From Aquilaria yunnanensis (taxonomy: Eukaryota > Streptophyta > Magnoliopsida > Malvales > Thymelaeaceae): a DNA stretch of 64,000 bases. This document shows positions 12,120-23,738 of the stretch, one piece after another. The notes beneath the pieces were generated by a model, which was not told the DNA's origin, ran no database searches, and worked only from the letters and a program-made list of their open reading frames with translations. Positions within the stretch are counted from its first letter, which is position 1. The number at the start of each line of letters is the position of its first letter. A program made the translations under genes and the position numbers. The stretch lies in NCBI GenBank assembly GCA_039654915.1, contig CM077599.1, forward strand, positions 18,230,501 through 18,294,500, written 5' to 3'.

Positions 12120-13672
12120 ACTGCCCTCATTTCCAACGGTCAAACAGTTGGAAATTTCCAACTGCCAAAACCGTTGGAACGAGGAGAAAATTTTTTCCAA
12201 CTGCCTAGCAGTTGGAAGTTTTAGAGTATTTAATTTACATAATATATATAGTATTTCCAACGGCTTAAGCCGTTGGAAAATGGAGGAAATATGGAGTCTT
12301 TTCCAAAATTATATAAATCTAGATAATATATAATATTTCCAACGGCTAAGACCGTTGGAAACTTTTAGAGTATTTAATTTACATAATATATATAGTATTT
12401 CCAACGGCTTAAGCCGTTGGAAAATGGAGGAAATATGGAGTGTTTTCCAAAATTATATAAATCTAGATAATATATAATATTTCCAACGGCTAAGACCGTT
12501 GGAAACTTTGGAAAATAAAGAATTTTGTGCAGAAATTATATAAATGTAGACATATATAATATTTCCAACGGCTAAAACCGTTGGAAAATGTGGATTTACC
12601 TAGTAAATTCTATAAATAATAACATAAATAATATTTCCAACGGCTAAGACCGTTGGAAACTTTGGAAAATAAAGAATTTTGTGCAGAAATTATATAAATG
12701 TAGACATATATAATATTTCCAACGGCTAAGACCGTTGGAAACTTTGGAAAATAAAGAGTTTTGTGCAGAAATTATATAAATGTAGACATATATAATATTT
12801 TCAACGGATAAAACTGTTGGAAAATGTGGATTTACCTAGTAAATTCTATAAATAATAACATAAATAATATTTCCAACCGCTAACACCGTTGGATAATATG
12901 GAAAATCTAGATTTTTTTGCGTCAATTATATAAATGTATTCATATATAATATTTCCAACGGTTGAAGCCGTTGGAAATTCCAGGAAAAAAAAATTAATAT
13001 TGATTTTGTTGGTTAAATTATATAAGTTATATTAATTATAGATTTTTGAATGTTAATTATACAAATGTAGATATAGATGATATTTGCAACGGCTGAAAGG
13101 AAAAAAAAGAAATAGTTAAGTTAAATATATAAATTTACATAATATATCATATTACCAAACTTTCTTAAAATTTAGATATATAAACATAATATAATATATA
13201 AATATATAAATATGGATCTTTTGCGTAAAATATATAAATTTTGGTATATATAATATAGTATGTCTACAAAGTTTCATAAAATAAGCAACATATTTACAAA
13301 CGTTCTTAAAATTATATGTAAAATAAGCTACATCTTCACAAAATTCAAGAAAATTATATCCAAAATGATTTCAATAACTGGGACAGAGAATAAAACAACA
13401 AATAGTTATGTTCCAACGGTTATAGCCGTTGGAAATGGGACAGAGACAAAGAATTTTAATTTACAGCCGTGAAATAAGAAAAAAAAATTGTTTCCAACGG
13501 CTACAGCCGTTGGAAAATGTGAAAAATAACAAAAAAATGGGAAATAAACAAACTTTAAATGAAATTCCCAACGGCTACAGCCGTTGGAAAATGTGTAAAA
13601 GAACAAAAAAATTATTCATTTTATGAAACGCTGAGTTTTGAAATTTTTTTCCAACGGCTTAAGCCGTTGGAA
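12120..13672. repeat. 5' subterminal palindrome array of the CACTA element
   Basis: About 18 copies of TTTCCAACGGCT-NNN-GCCGTTGGAAA or variants (GGCTTAAGCC, GGCTACAGCC centres), spaced roughly 60-150 bp apart in AT-rich spacers. A longer unit of about 147 bp is duplicated between 12225 and 12500. In this superfamily, subterminal repeats bind the TnpA-type protein and are needed for excision. Confidence 0.9.
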
Positions 13673-14859
13673 AATTACTTTTAAAAAGTCCCCCCCCCCT
13701 CGCAGCGGACTCGTCTTCTTCCTCCAGCTTTCTCTCCCTTACGCTGTGCTCCTCTCTCTCACTACAAATCCTTCACACGCACACACAGCACGTTTCTTGT
13801 CTCGATTAAGGGGTTTATCAACGTCGTGAAGCTGATTTTAACGTGGATCTGGCCTCAATTTGCTCGATTTGGTGGTTAGTACGTTATTTTAGAGACTTTT
13901 CAATTTTTTTTTTTCGGATGATGCGTTTTTTTTTTTTACTCTGGGTTTCAATTTCTTGCAAAACATAGGTGATTCGAACCTATTCCCAGCCATTTGAAGC
14001 AACTTGTATTACGGATTTGAGGTTAGTTTTTACTTAATCCGAAAGTTTAATTTTTTTCCCTATTAATTAGTTTAAATCCGAATTTTTCATGCTTATTTGG
14101 GTTGAAATATGTGATTAGTATTTGAGATGTAGATGTTGATGGTGGAATGTGAAGTATTTGGGGTACCCATTGTAATTGTACATTTTTTTGGATTTTCTAA
14201 CTATTTTTTTTTATTTCGGAAATTGTTACAAAATTAGAAATAATTAGTTTAATTTAAATTTGTTATGTTGTATAATTATGTGTGCAATTAGTTAGGCAAA
14301 TTATTTAAATTATTTATGTAGTACAATTTATGTAGTATAATTATGTGTGCAATTAGCTACAAATAATTAGTTTTATTTAAATTATTTATGTAGTATAATT
14401 ATGTGTGCAATTAGTTACAAATAATTAGTGTGAAGTAAATTGTTTGGGTTATATATTTTGTTACAACGTAGAATGGTTATTTTGGAATTTTGATTACAAT
14501 GTTTTCATTATTGGCATTAATATAAATTGTTCAAAATATATCTAGTGAAATAAATTGACCTCCAAAAATAATATATGTCAATATTAATAATATTACGAAG
14601 AATAATATATGGGATTATAAATGTAGTAGTAAAGTCATAGTAAAAATAATATTATGAATTAGTATTATTATTTCTGATCTAATTAATCGAATACGAGTAA
14701 TATCAATTATAATAATATTATTATTTGTAGTAATAATAACTTATATTTGAAACAATACATATGATGGCAAGATTAGTAGTAAAGTAATAGTAGTAATACT
14801 ATTAATTTTTATTATTAGTATACCATTAATAAATCCAATAAGACAAATAAAAATTATAC

Positions 14860-14926
14860 CCATTATTATAAACAGAATAATAATAATAATAATAAAAATA
14901 ATAATAATACTAAGTATAATAAAAAG

Positions 14927-14960
<34 letters not shown>

Positions 14961-15180
14961 GTAATAATAATAATAAACAGAATACTAATTATAATAACAA
15001 TAATAATAATTATAATAATAGTCATAATCTTAATTATAATATTAACCATAATATATCATAATTATTATTATTAGTATACCAATAATAAATCCAATAAGAC
15101 AATTAAAAATTACAACTACTATTATAAACAGAATAATAATTATAATAATAATAATTATTATTATTATAACCATAATATTT
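14860..15180. repeat. AAT/ATT microsatellite tract upstream of the transposase
   Basis: Long imperfect runs of AAT and TAA with interruptions, lying about 260-580 bp before the transposase start. Frames here are only Ile/Asn repeats. Confidence 0.85.
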
Positions 15181-15443
15181 CATAATTGTACTAATACTGC
15201 AGTTTGTATGAGTAGTAGTAAAGTAATAGTACACGAAATTGTAATTATTTTTATAATTATAATAATACTTATATGGAAAGAATATTATTATTTCCTTCCT
15301 ATTGCGTTTATTTCCTAAACCAGAATAATAATTCCAACTATGCTGGTAACCTTACGTAAACCGTCACGTAGTCATTACAGTTTGTGTGTTTTAAATGACA
15401 TGGTTTAGATTAACTCAACAAAATAATCTATTGGTAGGACTTC

Positions 15444-18026
15444 ATGGACCGTAGTTGGATGTATAGTAGTCGTTATTTACCTGGCCGAGTTGGGTACACA
15501 GAGGAGTGGGAGACAGGGATTGAGCAGTTCATAACATTTGCCTGTAGTAACCCAGCTCACATGGATGGCAACAAAATACGTTGCCCGTGTAGGAGGTGTA
15601 AAAATTTGAAGTTTAAGGATTGTGATGACGTTAGAGTGCATCTATACAAAGTGGGTTTCATGGCTCATTACACAAACTGGACAGCTCATGGGGAGGCATT
15701 TACAGAGCCTCCGCAGCAGCCGTTTCATCATTCTGATTGGTATGAGCATTCTGAGTTCAGTTCAAATGTAAACCCATATGCTCAAATGATATTTGATGCA
15801 GCGGGTCCAAGTATGCATCAGAATTCCACTGAACAGGATCAACAACCTAATGAAGGTTTTAGAAGGTTTTCTGATTTACTAAACTCCGCTAGTACACCTC
15901 TTTGGGATGGATGTGAGAAGCATTCTGAGCTTTCTGCTGCAGTTCGGTTGTTAAACCTAAAAGCAGAATATCATATACCAAGAGGGTGTTATGATGGTAT
16001 TGCAGCGTTGATGAAAGAGACGCAGCCAAGTGACAGTAAGATGCCATCCAATTGGTATGAGACGAAGAAATTAGTTTCACAACTAGGTCTTGCCCACCTT
16101 AAAATTGATGGTTGTGTAAACGACTGCATGTTGTTTTGGAATACTGATGAAGATGCTTCAGAATGCAAGTTTTGTGGTGAATCTCGGTTTAAGCCGAGAA
16201 CAAATGGGCGAGGTAAGGATAGAGCGAGGAAGACTATGCACTATTTACCACTCACTCCTCGGCTTCAGCGACTATATGCTTCACTCTCAACTGCAGAGCA
16301 CATGCGGTGGCACAGTGAGCATCGATCCGACCCAAATGTTTTAAAACATCCTTCAGATGGGGAAGCATGGAAACATTTTGATTCCACGTACCCGTGGTTT
16401 GCGGCGGAGCCCCGAAATGTTCGCCTTGGAGTTTGTTCTGATGGGTTTACGCCTTTCGGGTACTCAGGTAAACAATACTCATGTTGGCCTGTCATTGTTA
16501 CTCCCTATAATTTGCCTCCGTGGATGTGTATGAAGAAGCCATATATGTTTTTGACTGCATTGATACCTGGCCCTCGGAGTCCACGTCAGAATATTGATGT
16601 CTATTTACAACCACTTATTCATGAATTGAAGCAGCTATGGGAGGATGGGGTGGAAACATGGGATATTTCACTGAAACAAAATTTTCGGCTCCGGGCTTCG
16701 GTTTTGTGGACCATAAATGACTTCCCGGCATATGGGATGTTGTCCGGATGGATGACTCATGGGAGGTTATCGTGCCCTATTTGCATGGAATATAGTAAAG
16801 CTTTCCAACTTGAGCATGGAAGGAAAACCTCATTCTTCGATTGTCATCGACAATTTCTAGAGTTGGATCACCCATACAGAAGGAACAGAGTCTCCTTTAA
16901 GAGAGGAAAAGTTGAGAAATCGTTGCCTCCTGAGCGTTTACCACCAGCAGCAGTATTTGAACGTATCTCACATTTTCCTTCTGTAGTTCGCAATGGACAG
17001 GTTGTAACCATACCAGGTTATGGCAGAACCCATAATTGGACAAAACGAAGCATTTTCTGGGAGCTACCGTATTGGAAGACTAATTTGATCCGCCATAATT
17101 TGGATGTTATGCATATAGAGAAGAATGTGTTTGACAATATATGGAATACAGTGATGGATGTGACCAATAAAACTAAGGACAACGTCAAGGCTCGTAAAGA
17201 CATTGAGATTCTCTGCAGCCGATCAGAGCTACATTTAATTCCTCAGGGTGATGGCCGAGCAGTTAAACCTAAAGCCACATTTGCACTCAACAGAGACCAC
17301 AGAACTGATGTGCTTACTTGGGTTAAAACACTTAGACTCCCAGACGGGTATGCATCGAACCTTGCGAGGTGTGTCGACAGTAACGTAAGTCAACTGTCGG
17401 GTATGAAAAGCCATGACTGTCATGTGATGATGCAGAGGCTCCTCCCAATTGCACTTGAAGCAATGCCTGATAATATATGGAAACCGTTGACCGAGTTAAG
17501 CCAATTCTTCCGAGATTTATGCTCCCCAGAGTTAGATGTGAATCACATGGTCGAGTTGGAAGCAAATATACCTGTCATACTTTGTAAGTTGGAAAGAATT
17601 TTCCCACCGGCTTTTTTCGACTCAATGGAACATTTGCCGGTTCACCTACCTTACGAAGCAAGAGTTGGAGGCCCCGTTCAATATAGGTGGATGTACAAGT
17701 TTGAGCGTTGTATGCATGACCTCAAAATGAAGGTTTCAAATAAGGCTCATGTAGAGGGTTCAATTTGTGAAGCATATCTAATTGAGGAGACCTCTACATT
17801 TTGCTCTCACTACTTTGAATCCCATATCCCACATATGGCTACTCGAGTACCTCGTAATGATGATGGGGGCGAAGGACCATTTGATGAATCGGTGTGGTCT
17901 ATATTTAGATACCCGGGTCGACCATATGGGGCATCAAGGTATCGCTATCTTGATGACAATGAATTGAGGGTCGCAGCTGCATATGTCTTACTGAATTGTA
18001 AGGAGGTGAAGCCGTACCTCGAGTAA
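15444..18026 (+). CDS. TNP2-class transposase (TnpD-like) of the CACTA element
   Basis: An uninterrupted 860-codon frame. Residues ~1-85 form the transposase-associated domain: MDRSWMYSSRYLPG, the CPCRRCKN metal-binding-like motif and WTAHGE. Residues ~190-560 match the TNP2 core, with ECKFCGESRFKP, HMRWHSEH, GVCSDGFTPFG, FLTALIPGPRSP, WTINDFPAYGMLSGW and NLDVMHIEKNVFDNIWNT. Residues ~690-800 are the DUF4218-like part (LPVHLPYEARVGGPVQYRWM). The Asp residues in GVCSDG and NLDVMH are candidates for catalytic acids (inferred). The stop overlaps a good splice donor (CTCGA/GTAAGT at 18024), so the real protein may continue into a further exon; typical TNP2 proteins are longer. It is expected to cut the element ends in the nucleus together with the product of the next gene. 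Confidence 0.9.
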   Translation: MDRSWMYSSRYLPGRVGYTEEWETGIEQFITFACSNPAHMDGNKIRCPCRRCKNLKFKDCDDVRVHLYKVGFMAHYTNWTAHGEAFTEPPQQPFHHSDWYEHSEFSSNVNPYAQMIFDAAGPSMHQNSTEQDQQPNEGFRRFSDLLNSASTPLWDGCEKHSELSAAVRLLNLKAEYHIPRGCYDGIAALMKETQPSDSKMPSNWYETKKLVSQLGLAHLKIDGCVNDCMLFWNTDEDASECKFCGESRFKPRTNGRGKDRARKTMHYLPLTPRLQRLYASLSTAEHMRWHSEHRSDPNVLKHPSDGEAWKHFDSTYPWFAAEPRNVRLGVCSDGFTPFGYSGKQYSCWPVIVTPYNLPPWMCMKKPYMFLTALIPGPRSPRQNIDVYLQPLIHELKQLWEDGVETWDISLKQNFRLRASVLWTINDFPAYGMLSGWMTHGRLSCPICMEYSKAFQLEHGRKTSFFDCHRQFLELDHPYRRNRVSFKRGKVEKSLPPERLPPAAVFERISHFPSVVRNGQVVTIPGYGRTHNWTKRSIFWELPYWKTNLIRHNLDVMHIEKNVFDNIWNTVMDVTNKTKDNVKARKDIEILCSRSELHLIPQGDGRAVKPKATFALNRDHRTDVLTWVKTLRLPDGYASNLARCVDSNVSQLSGMKSHDCHVMMQRLLPIALEAMPDNIWKPLTELSQFFRDLCSPELDVNHMVELEANIPVILCKLERIFPPAFFDSMEHLPVHLPYEARVGGPVQYRWMYKFERCMHDLKMKVSNKAHVEGSICEAYLIEETSTFCSHYFESHIPHMATRVPRNDDGGEGPFDESVWSIFRYPGRPYGASRYRYLDDNELRVAAAYVLLNCKEVKPYLE

Positions 18027-18277
18027 GTGAATCAATACCCATCCCATATCCCACACATGTTTCTCTGAAACAAAACTTTTATTCTTTTCTACTAACCTCA
18101 TCCAGTTTATGCTCCAATTATAATCTTATGCCATCTTGTAGTTTATTTAACATGTAGTATCTGAAGTCGCAGTAAGACTAATTTCATGAATTCTGTGAAA
18201 CATCCACTTCATGTAGCTTCCTTCCATCACGAGCAACAAGGTTGGTCACTAGATGCTTCACCACACACTTCAGGGGA

Positions 18278-19447
18278 CATCATAACTGGACGAGCGCGAG
18301 TCCAGCAGATATTCAGGCGTGGTGGCGCGTATTTGAGGTTAGATACTTGTTATAATTATTTCGCCTTTATCTATATATGTTTGAATCTATAGATCCTTTT
18401 TAGGTAAGTTTATTTCGTTCATAACGTGCAGGGATTATGTGAGTGGGATGCAGCCTACCATAATGAGGTCTACCGCATCTGGCATATGTTGGCGGCTGCT
18501 CATTACCGACAAACGCTGGGGGACATCCGCCGAGAAAAGAATCCGGAGAAACGCCGAGCAAGGGCATCTTTTATGACCGACGCGCAGTATGCAGAAATAG
18601 AAGCATGGTGGGACACCGCGGAGTTTAACGAGCAATCGGCAAGGGGTAAGACGATACGAGCATCATCATCGGAGTCATCTAACTCCACAGGTGCATGCAG
18701 TGCTACATATGCAGGAGGTTCGGTTTCCATTACTGAACACCGAGAACGAATGGTAAAATATTCATAATCTTTTACACATAATTCATGTAACTTTATTTGG
18801 GCAATCAATTAATGTGACTATGTTTCAAATGTAGCGTGATAAAGATCCGGAGAAGAGGGACCCAGGATTGTTCAAGGTGATGCAGCAAACGCATAAGAAA
18901 AAGAGCGGGGATTACGTTAACAGGCGTACTGAAGAACTTGCGGTAAGTAATAGTTACATAATGCTTAAGTATAATTTCTGATCTTGTTACTAAAGACTTT
19001 TCTGTACTGTTATATGCAGGCAATAGTAGCTGCTGAGATCGAGGAAGCAACGCAGCAAACGGATGATTCAGGTGGCGCACCTGACATAGATGAGGTTGCG
19101 ATCATAAGTGCCGCTGCTGGGGGCAGGAAGAAAGGGCGTGTATTTGGGCTTGGATCAGAACAACATGTCGTGCCTGGACGACGGCGACCAGGGCTTACTC
19201 ATGCAGCACATGTTGATGTGATGCAGACTCCGGAGTTCGCTGAACAAGTACAGCGAGTCGTAGCGGAGCAAACTGCACAGCAAGCATCATATTATGAGCG
19301 GAAGCTAGAACGTCTGAGGAGAAGACAACGATCTGACATATCCCACATATGCAATTCACTTGGCATTCCCCCCCCCCCCCCCCCCCCCCCCCCGCACCAC
19401 CTGCAGATGATGATGATGATGATGACTCCGGATCGGATGACGCATAG
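18278..19447 (+). CDS. TnpA-like second gene of the CACTA element (5' end not resolved)
   Basis: Exons that join in frame: an upstream exon ending 18337 (ASPADIQAWWRVFE), 18432-18752, 18835-18942 and 19020 onward. The second exon carries the plant Transposase_24-type pattern (YHNEVYRIWHMLAA, FMTDAQYAEIEAWW, GGSVSITEHRERM). The third has EKRDPGLFKVMQQTHKKKSG. The last has GGRKKGRVFGLGSEQ and a coiled-coil-like charged region after QTPEFAEQVQRVV. A run of 26 C (19368-19393) sits near the C-terminus. As read, the frame goes on to 19481 with a Met-rich tail; one C more or two fewer would give a tail of D7-SGSDDA and a stop at 19445-19447. Family proteins of this kind bind subterminal repeats. The first exon is not identified; 18278 is only where the recognised part begins. 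Confidence 0.7.
19368..19393 (+). repeat. Poly-C homopolymer, 26 bases, inside the TnpA-like exon
   Basis: An uninterrupted C26 run encodes the Pro stretch and sets the reading frame of the C-terminal tail. Such runs are prone to slippage and to sequencing error. Confidence 0.95.
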
Positions 19448-19799
19448 ATCAGGTATATTATGCTACTATATGTATTTATAGACAAACATTCACTTAGTTC
19501 GATTATGAAAGCATGTAATTTAAACTCTACTGGTATATCATGCTCATGTTGATTTAGTAGTAAATTTCCAACTTGGCTTAGTAAGTTTAAGGATTCTGTA
19601 TTTTTATTTTAACACACATTCACTTAGTAATTAAAATTTATGAAATTTTGCGAGTTTAAAAAATTGACTACAAACGATATCAGTATCCGCATAATACGAG
19701 GTTAACGTTTAAATAATACATTCGATTGGAAATGGACAGTATAGAGATAAATAATATAAATAAAAAAATATTTCGAAGCTAAAAAAAAAAAATCTGGAA

Positions 19800-20250
19800 A
19801 ATTTTCCAACTGCTGTGGCAGTTGGAATATTACACATTTTCCAACGGCCTGGGCAGTTGGAAATTTTTCCAATGGCTTAAAAAATTTCCAACTGTCTGAG
19901 CAGTTGGAAATTTTTCCAACTGCCTAGGCCGTTGGAAAATTTTCCAATGGCTTAAAAATTTCCAACTGCCCACGCCGTTGGAAATTTTTCCAATGGCTTA
20001 AAAATTTCCAACTGCTCAGGCAGTTGGAAACCAAAAAAAAAAAAAAAATTAATAAAGCCGTTGGAAATTCTCCAACTGCTTTTTTTTCCAACGGCTGACA
20101 GTTGGAATTTCCAACTGCTCACTCCTGGGCAGTTGGAAAATTAGCTTCCAACGAATGATTTTCCAACTGACTATTTTCCAACTGCCAGCCGTTGGAAACA
20201 GTCCATTTCCAACGGCTGGCAGTTGGAAATGGCAGTTGGAAAATCATATT
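19800..20250. repeat. 3' subterminal repeat array of the CACTA element
   Basis: Dense alternating TTCCAACTGC and GCAGTTGGAA or GCCGTTGGAA units in both orientations, closer together than at the 5' end. At this end ACTGC/GCAGT variants outnumber the ACGGC/GCCGT form. Confidence 0.9.
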
Positions 20251-20262
20251 TTTTTAGTAGTG

Positions 20263-20974
20263 ATTATTATATCCCTTGTTTACTTCTTTGATCTTTAATA
20301 AATCTTTTCACCGATTAAAAAAAACCCTAGGAGGTGAGCGAGAAGGGCATGTTTTTGGAGCAAAAAAACTACTGGTTGTTGATGCCCAAATTACCATTTG
20401 TAGAGTTTCACCACTTTACTTTTTCACCAAACATCAATGGAAGAATAGAGAAGAAGAAGAAGAAGAAGAAGAAGCAAAGGAACTACTAACAAATATTTAC
20501 GTCCGGCAAAGCACCGAAACTGAGTGTGTATGTTTAATTTGTCATAAAATTAACTGTAGGCGGTCATGTGAAAGGAACTAAAACTGAGGTGTCTTATCTG
20601 TATTTTCCCCACAAATTTGTCTTAGTTGTCAGATCACCTGATTGCACTTGTCTCATTTGTATCCACCTCTGGAACAACTCGAGTTGCGAAGTTCAAGGGC
20701 TGCTGGCATCTGAGTTCGGACCAACTCTCAATTTGATGATCTCTCATGAAAATCTGACCGCAGTATTGCAAAAAAATCATTCCCATTTTGATTCTTGTCC
20801 CTTATTTGGAGCAAATGGTTCCTACTTTGTGCATCTGACTAACAACCATTCCTCCAAAACAGAGCAGATATGAACCACTCAAGACTTATTCATCTCACTT
20901 TTGTTTAATGAATCTTTTGATGTGATCATTGGATCCAATTCCTCCACCTGACGGTGGCTCTAAACAGAGTGGTT
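20263..20974. other. Gap between the CACTA element and GT47 gene A
   Basis: It begins with the probable LINE tail (to about 20325) and holds a GAA microsatellite at about 20447-20476. The frames at 20276-20581 and 20568-20873 show no recognisable domain. No gene called. Confidence 0.5.
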
Positions 20975-23738
20975 CTATAGCGGACCACTGTGAGCCGGGG
21001 ACAGCCTGAAATTAAGCCTTCTCAGCCAAACCGAGTGGAGTATCATATGAATCACGTCGAACGACTGAGCCGGCCGGTTCACCATAAAATGTCTTCGCAC
21101 TTGTCTCACTCTTTTCTGTAACGTCAGATATCTTTTGTCGGAAACTGCTTTCAAAATCGTCTTGATTTCCGGAATCCTACTTGAGGGGATGTATATGGAG
21201 AACTTGCTCCATTCCAGAACGTCACTGAACGGTAACGCATAATAATCAGAGATGAGAACAGGAACACAACCGACTGAAATAGCCGTCACGACCCTAGGAC
21301 TGGCGACTTCATGCCCACTTGGGCACAGACAAAACTTGGTCCGGCTCATGAGTTTGATGTAGTCATTTTTGTTTGCGAGGTACTCGTTGACCTGCACTTC
21401 TTGGTCTTTGCCTTTCCAGTGTTTTAGCAGGATTTTTCGTATGTGGCCGTGAGCACCTCCGGCGAAAAAGGCTAGGATGGAGCGCCGCCGTGGGGAGATG
21501 TCTAGCTGCGGTGGGCCAAGCTTGCCTTTTGGGATGTTGATCTCAGGCATGGGAACGTCTCTTCTGGGGTCGAAGCCTTCTGATGTGTTGGCATTGCAAA
21601 GGACTTTGATGAAGCTCTTGAACAGCTCCGGGTTTGCATCTGAGACGTCCGGTCCCTGTAAAAGAGTGTACAAAAGTTTGATAAGCTCTTATCCTGCAAT
21701 TTGAGTAGCTCTTGAAAAAGTAGATGAGGATTGCGTGTAAAATACCCAATCATGGCAAGAAACGAAGAAATGATCAGCTCCATTACTTCTATTCCAGTAA
21801 GGGTACTTGTTAGCGATGAGAGTTATATAATCTGTGATGACTCTCTGCATTTGATCTCGAGAAAAGGTGCGTCGAGGCTTATAGAGGAAGGTGATGAGCT
21901 TAGCGATGCTAATGGGTATGAGGAAGACGTGAGCTTCATCAGGATGGCGAGCCATGAGCCTACTTTTTCTGGTCTCCAACTCTTCGATGAATTGGCCCTC
22001 TAAGCCGTATATATCGTTCACCGGCCCATTGTGGAACAGTGGTTGCTCTCCTTCCTCGTAAACCCATATCTTGAATCGCTTCTCCATTTCTATGTAACTC
22101 CTGCTCATATATTTTGTTAACAGAATACAGCAAATACTAATTGCTAAATGGAGTAGTTTACATAAGGTTGTTGTGTTTCTATGTGAGGTCATTAGAAAAC
22201 CAAATGGGGGTAAAAAGTACGTGTGATTGTGCTAAAATTTCAGGGAGTAAATGGTAATACATACACACCGTCTTTGATCGTATATATAGGTTAGGAACAT
22301 ACGAAACAATGAAAGATTATCAAAATCTTAATTTGAATATTAGAATTTCATGATTTTATAAATAGAATTAGAAAAAATAATTTAATTAGATTTTATGATT
22401 ATAAGCACTCACGATTACAATTCTAATCTAATTCTATGACTAAAATTTGTAGAAAAAAAAATGATTACATATAGGATTACAATTTTGACAACCTTATTCT
22501 AGATGGCTACTTTTGAGTGTAATGTTGGAATACACAAAAGGCAAAAAGACAAAGAAACCCATGCCATGTGAAAGATTCTCTAGCAGCCTCACGCAATAGT
22601 CACAACTTGTGACTTGTGAGTGATTTTAAAAATGAGTTTTATTGATTATTTTGATATATAGTAATTATTTGTTAATTTTTAAAATTTTGGTTATTTTCTA
22701 TTGCTTTTTCTTTTCTGTGTTTCTTTTTGTGAAGATTTTTCTCTTTCTTTTTGTTTAAATACTGGGAAAATTCGTAAAAAAATTAAATAGTTTCTACAGC
22801 AATTACTCATGTGATTCTAAGTAAAATATTAGATTTTAAGTGATAGTGATTACAAAAAAAAATAATAATAATAATAAAATAAAAATAATGAAGTACTTTA
22901 TTAAATGAGAAAAGTAAAAAGCCGCCACTAATCACTTGGGTTGGGAAACTCCCAACCCCACCACAGCCACATCCCGTCTCACTGACCACTCATGAATTTA
23001 TTCGTTATTTTATAAAAAAAGAAAAAATAAAAAAAAATTATGTGACACAATTAATTAGTTAATAATATTCGAAGTAAGAATAGGATAAATGTATCAACAA
23101 GTTAGTCAATGGATGCTAATAAGAAAAGAGAAGTGAAAGAGTAACTTAACTGATGAAAGGCATATGGATTTCTATAAACAATTCCCGCCGGCACGAAAGC
23201 CGATTGGATGTTGGCGGAGATGTTCCTGGACAATATAGCTTCTCGTATGGATGCTCGCGCTCTCGCCAGCCCCTTTTCAATCCTCTCCCAGCTCCTCATC
23301 TCTCCCTATTTATTACAAGCAAAATCCAATTTTTAAAATTGAAAAGATACAGAAAAGACCCAGCTAGCTAGCAGCAGCTAGATGATAATTAATATAGATC
23401 ATGTGCAACATGGAAAAGTAATGAATGAACAAAATACCACGTACTTTAGCCTTTCCAGAACTGGCGGTGAAATGAAGCGCGGTATCATCAGGGGAGCCCG
23501 AGGGAGGCTGGGCCGGCGGTGCTGCTGGCAGTTGAGGAGGAGGAGGTGGTTGCTGGGTTGGCGGCGGAGCTGGGAGCTGAAGGAGTTTGGCGCGAGAATA
23601 ATCATCAGGAGGGCGGAGGAAGTGAGTTCTGAGGTTTTCCTGATTAAGAGAGAATACAAGGAAAAGGAAAAGAGAGAAGGAGAGGAGTGATGGCCATAGC
23701 AATCGATTTATTTGGCATCCGAGTAATATTGTCGCCAT
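20975..23738 (-). CDS. GT47 exostosin-family glycosyltransferase, gene A, 4 exons, 494 aa
   Basis: Exons: 23738-23445, 23305-23151, 22100-21746, 21655-20975; 495 codons with the stop, intron phases 0, 2, 0. Residues ~13-34 ([19 protein letters not shown]) are a signal anchor, followed by a Pro-rich stem (~55-85), as in Golgi type II transferases. Exostosin landmarks follow: [77 protein letters not shown] and GCVPVLISD. It resembles plant 'probable glycosyltransferase' proteins of the At5g03795/At5g25310 kind, thought to act on cell-wall glycans; the substrate is unknown. The normally acidic residue after SPRVV is Thr392 (codon 21286-21284), so activity is in doubt. Met at 23738 is chosen because it directly precedes the anchor; an upstream in-frame Met at 23828 is possible. 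Confidence 0.88.

Larger units (their letters stand above)
12094..20262 (+). mobile_element. Complete CACTA (En/Spm) DNA transposon, 8,169 bp
   Basis: The left end is CACTACTAAAAATTCC (12094) and the right end TTTTTTTAGTAGTG (to 20262), an inverted pair. Both flanks carry the same 3-bp target duplication, ATT (12091-12093 and 20263-20265). Inside are a TNP2-class transposase gene and a TnpA-like gene, both on the plus strand, and arrays of subterminal palindromes at both ends. The perfect duplication, intact ends and long open transposase frame indicate a young and possibly still competent copy. Confidence 0.93.

Noticed and set aside
12120..13672. A CRISPR-like array of palindromic repeats with spacers
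   Set aside because: The host is a plant, the spacers are similar AT-rich sequence and unequal in length, and the repeats are CACTA subterminal palindromes.
14741..15049. 102-codon Ile-rich frame on the minus strand
   Set aside because: It is a product of AAT repeats upstream of the transposase, with no domain pattern.
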